Source of the DNA: Candidatus Dadabacteria bacterium
GTDB lineage: Bacteria; Desulfobacterota_D; UBA1144; Nemesobacterales; UBA2774
Reading direction: 5' to 3'
Length of the DNA stretch: 11,058 bases
NCBI GenBank assembly: GCA_020027805.1
Contig: JAHKKQ010000057.1
Location: forward strand, 1-11,058
Numbering within the stretch: the first letter of the stretch is position 1; the number at the start of each line of letters is the position of its first letter. This document shows positions 1 to 6,540 of this stretch, piece by piece. The translations under genes and the position numbers were made by a program. The notes beneath the pieces are model-generated. The model saw nothing but the letters and a program-made list of their open reading frames with translations, had not been told where the DNA came from and searched no databases.

Positions 1-262
1 AAAGGAGCTCATCGACGAATCGGAGAGGGCGAGGCAGAACGAAGCCGATATCTGGCACTTTACAAATCTCATAAATCAAAACCTGTCTAACGAAGAAAAA
101 TACGATTTGATGGAAGCGGTCTGGGAGGTCATTTATTCGGACGGCTCTCTGGGTGAGTTTGAAAACTACGTGGCGCAGAAACTGTACCGTATGCTGAATA
201 TAGACCATTCAAAGTTCATAGAGCTCAAATTGAAGGTTAAAAACGAGATCCAGGGTTCGTAA
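1..262 (+). CDS. TerB-like (tellurite resistance/co-chaperone-like) protein, C-terminal part
   Basis: This is the 3' end of a gene whose start lies left of the window; the frame begins at base 2 and 86 residues are visible before TAA at 260-262. The visible part is all-helical and matches the TerB fold: a helix with NEEKYDLMEAVWEV, then the acidic turn YSDGSLGEFE, then a second helix pair ending in YRMLNIDHSKF. The TerB family typically has a [A/S]DG-x-[I/L]-x-x-x-E turn like this one, which has been linked to metal binding. TerB domains occur alone (about 150 residues) or fused to J-domains and other modules, so the full architecture cannot be told here. The name reflects the fold only; there is no evidence for tellurite resistance. 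The next gene starts 106 bases downstream behind its own likely promoter, so they are probably not co-translated. Confidence 0.7.
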   Translation, partial: KELIDESERARQNEADIWHFTNLINQNLSNEEKYDLMEAVWEVIYSDGSLGEFENYVAQKLYRMLNIDHSKFIELKLKVKNEIQGS

Positions 263-287
263 GCGTGGGCCCGGGGCTAAATTTTTT

Positions 288-343
288 TGATCCGCACGGT
301 TTAATCCGCTTCCTAAACCTTAAAGTGACGGATAAAATAGAAT
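288..343 (+). promoter_or_regulatory. Candidate promoter region upstream of the thiolase operon
   Basis: The intergenic stretch after the TerB-like gene becomes AT-rich. TAAAAT at 333-338 matches the sigma70 -10 box at 5 of 6 positions, and TAGAAT at 338-343 is an overlapping alternative. The -35 is weak: TTCCTA at 310-315 gives a 17-base spacer. Transcription would begin near 345-350 and leave a leader of about 20 bases holding the GGAG ribosome site of the thiolase. This is a motif reading only. Confidence 0.3.
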
Positions 344-368
344 ATGGATAATTCATTCGGAGCTGGCT

Positions 369-1658
369 GTGAGTCGGTCTAACAACGGAAGACGAGTGGC
401 CATAGTCCACGGAATAAGGACCCCGTTCGTAAAGTGCGGCACGCTCTTCAGGAACCTCACCTCCCTCGATCTGGGTAAGATAGCTGCTGTCGAGCTGCTT
501 AACAGGACTGAAATAGTTCCGAAGGAGATAGACAAGGTATTCATCGGCAGCGTTATACCGTCCGTCAGAACCCCTAACCTAGCCAGGGAAATCGCGCTCG
601 GCTCGGGCATTCCGGCGACTGTGCCGGCTTTCACCGTTACGAGCGCGTGCGCATCGGCGATGCAGGCGTTCACGAGCGCGGTCGACAGCATCCTGTCCGG
701 AGACTCCGATATAGTGTTGGCGGGCGGAGCCGATTCCGTGCACGACTCGCCTTATCCGGGCGGGAGGGGGGCGAGGTCGAGGCTGTATGACTCAATTAAT
801 CTAATCGAGAAGGCCATGCCTCTATTAAAGATGGGCGCGGGTGAGTCGGCCTTTTCACTGCCCCTGTTACCGGAGCGGTATGCCGGATACACACTCGGGG
901 AGTCCGCCGAGAAGCTCGCCCGGAGATATCAGATAGGCAGGGACGAGCAGGACTCGTTTGCGGTAAGGAGCCACACGCTCGCCTCCATGGCCCAGACGGA
1001 GGGTATATTCGAGGACGAAATAATTCATACGTTTGTGCCGCCTGACTTTACCGAAATCGTTTCCGCCGATAACAGTGTCAGATATGACATGAGCGCCGAA
1101 GCGCTTTCGGGCCTTCCTCCGCTTTTCGATAAAGAGTTCGGGACGGTCACGGACGGCAACTCGGCACCCCTTACCGACGGGGCGTCGGTAGTCCTGCTGA
1201 TGTCCGAGGACGAAGCGAGGGCGCTCGGGTATAAACCCATAGCGTATGTAAGGTCATACGCATACGCCGCCGTCGATCCGTCGGATGAGCTGCTGATGGG
1301 TCCGGCATACTCGACCCCGGCTGCGCTTGAGCGCGCCGGCATCGGGCTTGACGAGATAGACCTGGTCGAAATTCACGAACCGTTCTCCTCGCAGGTGATT
1401 TCTTACGTGAAGGCGCTCGATTCCAAGGGTTTTGCCAAGGAGAAGCTCGGCCGGAGCCAGTCCGTGGGGGAGGTCGACATGGAGAAGCTCAACATTTCAG
1501 GGGGCTCGATCGCGATCGGGCACACGCTCGGCGCGACCGGCGCGAGGATAATAATGACGCTAGCCTACAGGATGTCCAAGAGGAAAGGGAATTTCGGGCT
1601 TGTCAGCCTGGCTTCGGCGGGCGGCCTCGGGGTCTCGATCGTGCTTGAAAAGGAATAA
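369..1658 (+). CDS. FadI-type thiolase (acetyl-CoA acyltransferase family) lacking the second catalytic Cys
   Basis: Full-length thiolase of 429 residues, close to FadI (about 436). The start is GTG at 369, preceded by GGAG at 359-362 (6-base gap); no in-frame ATG lies upstream. Thiolases cleave 3-ketoacyl-CoA with CoA in the last step of beta-oxidation. Visible motifs: nucleophile Cys94 in TSACASAMQAF; HEPF with His336 where FadI has HEAF; NISGGSIAIGHTLGATGAR with His385; and the C-terminal glycine loop SLASAGGLGVSIVLE. In FadI that loop reads CAAGGLG, its Cys acting as acid/base; here the position is Ala415 (codon gct), and the only cysteines in the protein are Cys23 and Cys94. The GHP motif is also GHT. 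The stop lies 5 bases before the FadJ-like start, so the two are surely one operon, matching fadI-fadJ order. Family membership is sure; ordinary thiolase activity is doubtful, so no gene symbol is given. Confidence 0.93.
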   Translation: MSRSNNGRRVAIVHGIRTPFVKCGTLFRNLTSLDLGKIAAVELLNRTEIVPKEIDKVFIGSVIPSVRTPNLAREIALGSGIPATVPAFTVTSACASAMQAFTSAVDSILSGDSDIVLAGGADSVHDSPYPGGRGARSRLYDSINLIEKAMPLLKMGAGESAFSLPLLPERYAGYTLGESAEKLARRYQIGRDEQDSFAVRSHTLASMAQTEGIFEDEIIHTFVPPDFTEIVSADNSVRYDMSAEALSGLPPLFDKEFGTVTDGNSAPLTDGASVVLLMSEDEARALGYKPIAYVRSYAYAAVDPSDELLMGPAYSTPAALERAGIGLDEIDLVEIHEPFSSQVISYVKALDSKGFAKEKLGRSQSVGEVDMEKLNISGGSIAIGHTLGATGARIIMTLAYRMSKRKGNFGLVSLASAGGLGVSIVLEKE

Positions 1659-1663
1659 TAGAT

Positions 1664-3820
1664 ATGAGCAGCATTTCCTACACTATAGATAATACGGGCA
1701 TAGCCGTTGTGACAATAAACACCCCCGGCAGCGCCGTGAACGTTCTCGATCAGGCGAGTTTCCTGTCTCTCGAAGAATTCCTCAACAAGATCGACAGGGA
1801 GTTCGACATGCTCGAGAGCAATGACGAGATAAGGGCCGTCGTTATCGTAAGCGCCAAGGACGGAAGTTTCATAAACGGAGCCGACCCCGGGGAATACCTC
1901 AATTTCACCCTCGCCGACGAAGGCAGGTCGTACAGTCTCAAGGCGCAGGAAATATCCGAGAAGATAGAGAATTCGAGGGCTCCGTTTGTGGCGGCGATAG
2001 GGGGGGCGTGTCTCGGTCTGGGCCTCGAGCTGGCCATTGCGTGCAAATACAGGGTCGGGGTCAATAACAAGAAAACGGCGCTCGGCCTGAACCAGATCGA
2101 TTTCGGCGTTATCCCCTGCGCGGGGGGGGTGCTGAGGCTCGCGAAGCTCATAGGGACTAAAGAAACGCTGGACCTTATACTGAGCGCGGAGGTCCTCGAT
2201 GCCGATCATTCGAAGCGGACGGGGCTCCTCGATGAGGTCGTCCCGGAGGAGTATCTCCTGAGCATAGCCAGGAAACGCGCGGCCGAATTATCGAGCAAGG
2301 AGTTCAAGCCGAGGCGTTTTCGTTTCGGCGGTATGACGAACGTTCTGATAAAAGAGAATCCCGTATCCAGAAGAATGTATTTCGACAAAGCAAAGAAGGA
2401 GATAAAAGAAAGCCGGGAGTTATACCTTACGGCGTCGAGAATGGCGATCGAGGCCCTTGAGATCGGCGTCGCGAGCTTCAACAGGGGACTCCATGCGGAA
2501 TCGGTTTATTTCGGCGAGCTCGCGGTGACGGGATACTCCAGGCAGTTAATAAGATCGGGCATAGCCATAGATGAGGTCAGGAATGACATCAGGTTTACGA
2601 AGGCCGGCCATAAAACAAGGAAGATTGCCGAGAAGATCGCGCTCGTGGGAGAAGAGACCCACGGGGCGGGAATCGCCTGCCTCGCCGCCGAGAACGGAAT
2701 CCGCGTAAGGATGAAGAGCAGGGACCTGGCCGGCGCCGCGAAAAATATGAAGGCGTGTTTTGATTTCTTTATGGAGAAGGTCGCGAATCACGAGACAGCC
2801 GAGCTGGCGGCTGAAAAAAAGCTCGACCTCATAAGCGCGTCCTCCGACTACACGGGTTTCAAACGGGCGGATATCGTTATTGAAACAGCGGGGGAGGACC
2901 TGGATGTAAAACGCGGGATACTGAAAGACGTGGAATCCTTTATGGGCGGGGATTATATATACGTATCGAATTCGTTTGCCCTGCCTGTGGAGTTAATCGC
3001 GGGCGCATCGAAGAGGCCCGGCAGGATTGTGGGCATGCGGATCCCCGGGTCTGTCCACGAGACCGAGCTCATGGAGGTCGCGGTCGCCGAAGGCACATCT
3101 CAGGAAACGGTGGCCGAATTGATCGAATTCGCCAAAAGTCTCGGGAAAATCCCCCTCGTGGTCAAAAACAAGGCCGGGTTTTATACGACCCGCATTCAGC
3201 TCGCTTATTTTAACGAAGCGCTTCACCTCCTTGAGGAGGGGATAGGGGCACAGGACATAGAGGACGCCATGATGCAGTTCGGGTTTCCCGAAGGGCCCCT
3301 GAGCACAATGGACGAAATAGGGCTCGATCTGGTTCAAAAGGGCTCTCAACTCGCCTTCAGGCAGTCAGCCGAGAGGATGAAACCCCTCTCGCTGCTCGAC
3401 AGCATGATAGGAGACGGCAGGACCGGGGTCGGGAGCGGCAGGGGGTTCTACAGATACGGACGGGATGAAAAAAGACTGGACAGGTCTCTCCATAAACTGT
3501 TGGCGCTGGAAGAAGGGGATTCGGAAAGCATCTCGCAGGAATACATACAGGACCGCCTCGTGCTCGCGATGGTGAACGAGGCGATGCTCTGCCTTCAGGA
3601 CGAGGTCATAGGGAGCGCCAAGGAAGGGGACGTGGGCGCCCTTCTGGGTCTCGGCTTCCCGACTTACAGGGGTGGCCCGTTCAGATATGTGGACTCCGCG
3701 GGGGCCGGGGAGATATTAAAGAAGCTCCATAACCTGAGCGTAAGATACGGCACGCGATATACTCCCCCTGTCATATTGAAGAACGCGGCGGTGGGCGGAA
3801 ATAAATTTTACGAAAACTGA
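1664..3820 (+). CDS. FadB/FadJ-type enoyl-CoA hydratase / 3-hydroxyacyl-CoA dehydrogenase with substituted catalytic residues
   Basis: Two-domain protein of 718 residues, the usual FadB/FadJ length (about 714-730). ATG start with AAGGA at 1650-1654, inside the thiolase 3' end, 9 bases upstream, which suggests translational coupling. Residues 1-200 form a crotonase domain: oxyanion-hole segment SFINGAD (68-74), GGACLGLGLELA with Glu122, then LGLNQIDFGVIP, where the second catalytic Glu of family members (LPE) is Gln144. Residues 322-505 form the Rossmann domain: the GxGxxG motif reads GEETHG (329-334), the catalytic HFFNP motif reads RIPGS with Arg459, SNTS reads SNSF (435-438), and VNR reads TTR (Thr509). 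From 505 the helical C-terminal repeats are well conserved, including GRGFYRY (592-598) and GLGFPTYRGGPFR (662-674). It should form an alpha2beta2-like complex with the thiolase. The fold is certain; canonical hydratase and dehydrogenase activities look impaired. There is no frameshift or stop. Confidence 0.93.
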   Translation: MSSISYTIDNTGIAVVTINTPGSAVNVLDQASFLSLEEFLNKIDREFDMLESNDEIRAVVIVSAKDGSFINGADPGEYLNFTLADEGRSYSLKAQEISEKIENSRAPFVAAIGGACLGLGLELAIACKYRVGVNNKKTALGLNQIDFGVIPCAGGVLRLAKLIGTKETLDLILSAEVLDADHSKRTGLLDEVVPEEYLLSIARKRAAELSSKEFKPRRFRFGGMTNVLIKENPVSRRMYFDKAKKEIKESRELYLTASRMAIEALEIGVASFNRGLHAESVYFGELAVTGYSRQLIRSGIAIDEVRNDIRFTKAGHKTRKIAEKIALVGEETHGAGIACLAAENGIRVRMKSRDLAGAAKNMKACFDFFMEKVANHETAELAAEKKLDLISASSDYTGFKRADIVIETAGEDLDVKRGILKDVESFMGGDYIYVSNSFALPVELIAGASKRPGRIVGMRIPGSVHETELMEVAVAEGTSQETVAELIEFAKSLGKIPLVVKNKAGFYTTRIQLAYFNEALHLLEEGIGAQDIEDAMMQFGFPEGPLSTMDEIGLDLVQKGSQLAFRQSAERMKPLSLLDSMIGDGRTGVGSGRGFYRYGRDEKRLDRSLHKLLALEEGDSESISQEYIQDRLVLAMVNEAMLCLQDEVIGSAKEGDVGALLGLGFPTYRGGPFRYVDSAGAGEILKKLHNLSVRYGTRYTPPVILKNAAVGGNKFYEN

Positions 3821-3863
3821 TACACTTGTTAACATTTTTCAAACTGCTGACCTCGACGGATTT

Positions 3864-3897
3864 CCCGGTATGAAAACCGGGGTCCTGTAGTTATAAT
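3864..3897 (+). promoter_or_regulatory. Candidate promoter with adjacent inverted repeat before the VKOR gene
   Basis: A perfect -10 box TATAAT lies at 3892-3897. No good -35 exists at 16-18 bases; instead the perfect inverted repeat CCCGGT-ATGAAA-ACCGGG (3864-3881) fills that place. The start point would fall near 3904, only about 3 bases before the ATG at 3907, and no Shine-Dalgarno is seen, so the message could be nearly leaderless. The repeat could be an operator, or an attenuating hairpin at the end of the preceding operon, though it lacks a T-run. Confidence 0.35.
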
Positions 3898-3906
3898 TTA
3901 ACTCTT

Positions 3907-4761
3907 ATGAGTTCGGATAAAATGAACAAAGGCAGTTATCTAAAACCCGTTATCCTGACGCTCTCGGCGCTTGGAATCATACTTTCCCTATACCTCACGT
4001 ATATGCATTTTACCGAGAGCCGGGCTGCGTTCTGCGCCGCGGGGTCGGATTGCGATACGGTCAGGCAGAGCGGCTTCTCCACCATCATGGGAATTCCCGT
4101 AGCCGCGACAGGCGTGGCGGGATATTCGGTCATACTCATCGTGTTCCTGATAGGCATGAAGAAACGGACGAAGTGGCTCCTTCTCTACATACTCGCCCTG
4201 GCCGGCTTCGTGTTTTCCGCGTACCTCACGTACATCGAGCTCTTCGTTATCAAGGCGACCTGCATGTACTGCATCTTTTCAGCGGTCCTGATGACGATTA
4301 TTTTTATTGCCCTGCTCAAGGCCAAATCCGAATACCACCCCAAACTGTCCGCGTCTTATATCGGGGTCTTGAGCCTGGCTGTCGCCGCCACCGTCATACT
4401 CGGCGCGGCGCTTGTACAGGCTGAAAAGACGGGCGCGGCTAACTCCCATACCTACGACACTTTGGGGCCTGCCGATTCCTTCCAGACCGGACTCGCAATG
4501 TACATGGCGGACCACGGGGCCGTAATGTACGGCTCGTACAAGTGCCCTCACTGCAATCAGCAGAAGCAAATGTTCGGCGAAGCGTTCAGATATATCAAAT
4601 ACGTCGAATGCAGCCCGAAGGGGGAAAATGCCAATCCTTCTCTCTGCTTCGCAAAGGGTGTAATGAACTACCCGACGTGGGAGATCGACGGAAAGTTTTA
4701 CGAGGGCGCAATGCCGCTCGAACAGCTCTCCAGGATTACCGGATACGACGGCAGCCTGTAG
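3907..4761 (+). CDS. VKOR-thioredoxin (DsbA-like) fusion, disulfide bond formation protein
   Basis: Bacterial vitamin K epoxide reductase homologue fused to a C-terminal thioredoxin-like domain, 284 residues. Such proteins do the work of DsbB plus DsbA: the membrane part passes electrons from the periplasmic domain to quinone. Hydrophobic helices lie at about 13-32, 62-83, 88-112, 120-137 and 150-170. The loop cysteines are Cys43 and Cys49 (AFCAAGSDCD), the quinone-proximal CxxC is Cys119/Cys122 (TCMYC), and the thioredoxin CxxC is Cys213/Cys216 (KCPHC). A further pair, Cys235 and Cys247, probably forms a structural disulfide, and PTW at 256-258 supplies the cis-Pro type loop. All redox cysteines expected of the family are present, so the protein should be active. 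ATG 3907 is chosen; ATG 3922 is an alternative, and neither has a clear Shine-Dalgarno. It appears to be transcribed alone. Confidence 0.92.
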   Translation: MSSDKMNKGSYLKPVILTLSALGIILSLYLTYMHFTESRAAFCAAGSDCDTVRQSGFSTIMGIPVAATGVAGYSVILIVFLIGMKKRTKWLLLYILALAGFVFSAYLTYIELFVIKATCMYCIFSAVLMTIIFIALLKAKSEYHPKLSASYIGVLSLAVAATVILGAALVQAEKTGAANSHTYDTLGPADSFQTGLAMYMADHGAVMYGSYKCPHCNQQKQMFGEAFRYIKYVECSPKGENANPSLCFAKGVMNYPTWEIDGKFYEGAMPLEQLSRITGYDGSL

Positions 4762-4841
4762 ATTTAACTTGCCTATCTTATTAATAAACTCCCCCTTTAT
4801 CGCTTCGAGGACCCCGCCTGCGGGAAAATATTAGTTTAGAT

Positions 4842-4869
4842 TTGTGCCCAAAGATGTTATTATTATTAA
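4842..4869 (+). promoter_or_regulatory. Weak candidate promoter before the DUF883-like gene
   Basis: The 135-base gap after the VKOR gene is AT-rich. TTGTGC (4842-4847) and TATTAA (4864-4869) sit 16 bases apart and could be a sigma70 or sigmaS-type promoter. The 11-mer TTATTAATAAA occurs twice in this gap (4778-4788 and 4863-4873), the second copy overlapping the -10. A small GC-rich inverted repeat at 4813-4824 has too short a loop to call a terminator. Confidence 0.25.
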
Positions 4870-4896
4870 TAAATCTAATCGTGGAAGGTGATTCAA

Positions 4897-5190
4897 ATGG
4901 GTCAGGAAAATCTTGGGCAGGATTTGGAAGCACTCCGGGAAGACGTTACGAAACTGAGGTCCGACCTGTCACAGCTCGCAAAGTCTCTGCTCGATAAAGG
5001 GAAGAGCGAGACGGATACGGCCAAGGACAGGGTGATGGAGGAGCTTATGTCGAACCTCCGCTCGGCGCGCGATAAAAGCAGCGGTGCGGTCGGGTCGGTG
5101 GAGCATAAAATCCAGGAAAAGCCTTTAATGAGCCTCCTTATCGCTTTTGTCGTAGGGCTTATTCTGGGAAAACTTTTCGATAGCAGGTAG
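4897..5190 (+). CDS. DUF883 (YqjD/ElaB-like) membrane-anchored protein
   Basis: Small protein of 97 residues with the typical YqjD/ElaB plan: a charged, helical coiled-coil-like N-terminal part (residues 5-75, with EALREDVTKLRSDLSQLAKS), then KIQEKPLMSLL leading into one C-terminal membrane helix (about 77-91) and the short tail GKLFDSR. In E. coli these tail-anchored inner-membrane proteins bind ribosomes through the soluble part and rise in stationary phase; whether that holds here is inference. The start is ATG 4897, placed 8 bases after GGAAGG (4883-4888). A GTG at 4888 overlaps that ribosome site and is a poor start. The YqjE-like gene follows 11 bases after the stop, so they form a pair as in the enterobacterial yqjD-yqjE operon. 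Confidence 0.82.
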   Translation: MGQENLGQDLEALREDVTKLRSDLSQLAKSLLDKGKSETDTAKDRVMEELMSNLRSARDKSSGAVGSVEHKIQEKPLMSLLIAFVVGLILGKLFDSR

Positions 5191-5201
5191 GTTCCCGCGA
5201 T

Positions 5202-5672
5202 TTGAAGGACATAATAAATATAATTTTAAGCTCGGTTAAACCGGATTTCAGGGCCCTGAGGTCGATACTCTTCAGAGCCCTCGTCGTGCTGCTTGTGCTC
5301 TGCGTATCGTCCGTGATAGCCGTAATCGGGCTCGGTTTTTTTGTATGGTCACTATACCTCTACCTTGAGACCCAGTTCAGCCCCTGGTGGGCAGCGCTCT
5401 TGAGCGGGGCGGGGGCAATAGCGCTCGCGGCGGCGATCGTACTTCTCGCGCTTCTGTTTACGGGTTTTTTCAAGAAGTCGGGGAAAGTCAAACCAAAACC
5501 CGAGCATGCGGGTACCGGCTTCTCATCCGATCCCATGGGGCTTGTCTCGAAGTATCCACTCGAATCGGGCCTGACCGCCGCAATTGCGGGGTTCATAGTC
5601 GGCTCATCGGCCGATGCCCCCAGGACACTGACGGAATTCGTGACGCTCCTTAAAGAGAGCGGGCTGAAATAG
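5202..5672 (+). CDS. YqjE-like / phage holin family (holin superfamily III) membrane protein
   Basis: Membrane protein of 156 residues. Two long hydrophobic helices at about 23-55 and 62-90 flank a short aromatic turn (TQFSPWWAAL), as in the YqjE / 'holin-X' superfamily; a basic linker (91-100, KKSGKVKPKP) follows. The C-terminal segment YPLESGLTAAIAGFIVGSS (118-136) is a third, Gly/Ala-rich hydrophobic stretch that resembles the anchor of the upstream DUF883 protein. The start must be TTG at 5202: an in-frame stop lies at 5181, the next Met is residue 112, and a GTAGG sequence (5187-5191) lies 10 bases upstream. It is the second gene of the YqjD/YqjE-like pair. Despite the family name, there is no prophage context and no sign of a lytic role. 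Confidence 0.72.
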   Translation: MKDIINIILSSVKPDFRALRSILFRALVVLLVLCVSSVIAVIGLGFFVWSLYLYLETQFSPWWAALLSGAGAIALAAAIVLLALLFTGFFKKSGKVKPKPEHAGTGFSSDPMGLVSKYPLESGLTAAIAGFIVGSSADAPRTLTEFVTLLKESGLK

Positions 5673-5696
5673 CACCCCTCATCCGCTGATTTTCAT

Positions 5697-6389
5697 TTAT
5701 CTCCGCCTGCATTCTTCTACGAACGATTCGAATATACGGTCGGCGAATTCCGAATCCTCACGCTCCGGGTGCCATTGTATCCCCACTATGTACCGGGGCT
5801 CCCGGGACTCGATGCCTTCCACGATCCCGTCCGGGGCCGCTGCCGAAACCATTAGCCCCCTCCCTATCTCTTTCACCGCCTGATGGTGGTAGCTCTTTAC
5901 ATGCAATTTGCCCGATCCCGACATTTTACGGAGCAGCGTGCCGTCTTCTATGAATACATCGTGAACGGCCCCTTTTTCGTGCGGCACCGCATCGGGCAGG
6001 AAAGACGAGATGTCCTGGTAGAGGGACCCGCCGAAGAAGACATTAAGCAGCTGCATCCCGCCGCATATGCCGAGGACGGGGATCTCTCTCACACGGGATT
6101 CTTTTAACACGATGAACTCGGTCTCCGTCCTTTCGATACTCATGGGTCTCAGTTTCGGATGGGGTTCCTCGTTATAGAATTTGGGGTCCATGTCCCTCGA
6201 CCCCGGAAGCAGCAGGCCGTCAATACGGGAAACGGTTTCCTTCAAGAGCCCGGGGCTTTCCGGTATCGATGGAATCAGAACCGGGATACCCCCGGCCTTG
6301 GCCAATGCGCGGGCATACGCGTCCTCTATGACGAAACTGCCGTCCTTGATGTCGGTCGTTATGCCAATTACGGGTCTCTTGCGGTCCAT
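5697..6389 (-). CDS. Gamma-glutamyl-gamma-aminobutyrate hydrolase family protein (peptidase C26, PuuD-like)
   Basis: Complete class I glutamine-amidotransferase-like hydrolase of 230 residues, slightly shorter than E. coli PuuD (254). The family hydrolyses gamma-glutamyl amide bonds, such as gamma-glutamyl-GABA in putrescine breakdown. The triad is present: Cys109 in the nucleophile elbow GICGGMQ, and His207 and Glu209 in QWHPE. Other family marks are PVIGIT at the N-terminus, LLLPGSRDMDP (59-69, in place of the usual GG-D-[IV]-x-P), and the SYHHQ segment (166-170). The ATG at 6389 has GGGGA 5 bases upstream on the minus strand. It is a lone gene, convergent with the YqjE-like gene (24-base gap) and divergent from the membrane-protein cluster. 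No polyamine genes are nearby, so the substrate is not set by context; it may act on another gamma-glutamyl compound. Confidence 0.9.
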   Translation of the reverse strand: MDRKRPVIGITTDIKDGSFVIEDAYARALAKAGGIPVLIPSIPESPGLLKETVSRIDGLLLPGSRDMDPKFYNEEPHPKLRPMSIERTETEFIVLKESRVREIPVLGICGGMQLLNVFFGGSLYQDISSFLPDAVPHEKGAVHDVFIEDGTLLRKMSGSGKLHVKSYHHQAVKEIGRGLMVSAAAPDGIVEGIESREPRYIVGIQWHPEREDSEFADRIFESFVEECRRR

Positions 6390-6425
6390 GCATTCCCCGG
6401 AGATGACGAGACGTGTTCCGAGCTA

Positions 6426-6453
6426 AAGATATGTGTCCCGGCAAGAAAAGCAA
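6426..6453 (-). promoter_or_regulatory. Weak candidate promoter for the peptidase C26 gene
   Basis: On the minus strand, TTGCTT (6448-6453) and TATCTT (6426-6431) are 16 bases apart, and transcription would start about 30 bases before the ATG. Each hexamer has about 4 of 6 consensus matches. It lies in the 151-base region between the divergent genes. Confidence 0.25.
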
Positions 6454-6514
6454 GACCGCCTGAGCGGCGCCGGAAAATTTGTCTGTGGGAACTCCTTTTC
6501 TGCATTATTCTTAT

Positions 6515-6529
6515 CTCCGGTATCCGGAG
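6515..6529. repeat. Short perfect inverted repeat CTCCGG-TAT-CCGGAG
   Basis: A 6-base perfect inverted repeat with a 3-base spacer lies 11 bases before the preferred start of the membrane-protein gene at 6541, followed by a CGGCCG palindrome (6530-6535). The loop is too short for a good RNA hairpin, so a dimeric DNA-binding site is the likelier reading if it is functional. Confidence 0.3.
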
Positions 6530-6540
6530 CGGCCGCTATA

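Noticed and set aside
263..288. GC-rich stretch followed by a run of seven T after the TerB-like gene, resembling an intrinsic terminator
   Set aside because: GGGCCCGGGGC cannot fold into a stem of more than about 3 pairs with a usable loop, so the hairpin is missing.
369..3820. Beta-oxidation operon as a decaying pseudogene
   Set aside because: Both frames are full length with good start and ribosome sites, and structural motifs are conserved; substitutions concentrate at catalytic positions.
3827..3839. TGTTAACA palindrome followed by TTTTT after the FadJ-like gene, as a terminator
   Set aside because: The palindrome is AT-rich with no loop; it would not form a stable RNA hairpin.
4812..4832. 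CCCGC-CT-GCGGG followed by A/T-rich bases as a terminator after the VKOR gene
   Set aside because: The loop is 2 bases (or a 4-pair stem with a 4-base loop) and there is no T-run on the + strand.
5202..5672. Prophage or lysis gene suggested by the holin-family match
   Set aside because: No endolysin, phage structural or integrase gene is nearby, and the neighbour is a YqjD-like gene as in the chromosomal yqjDE pair.
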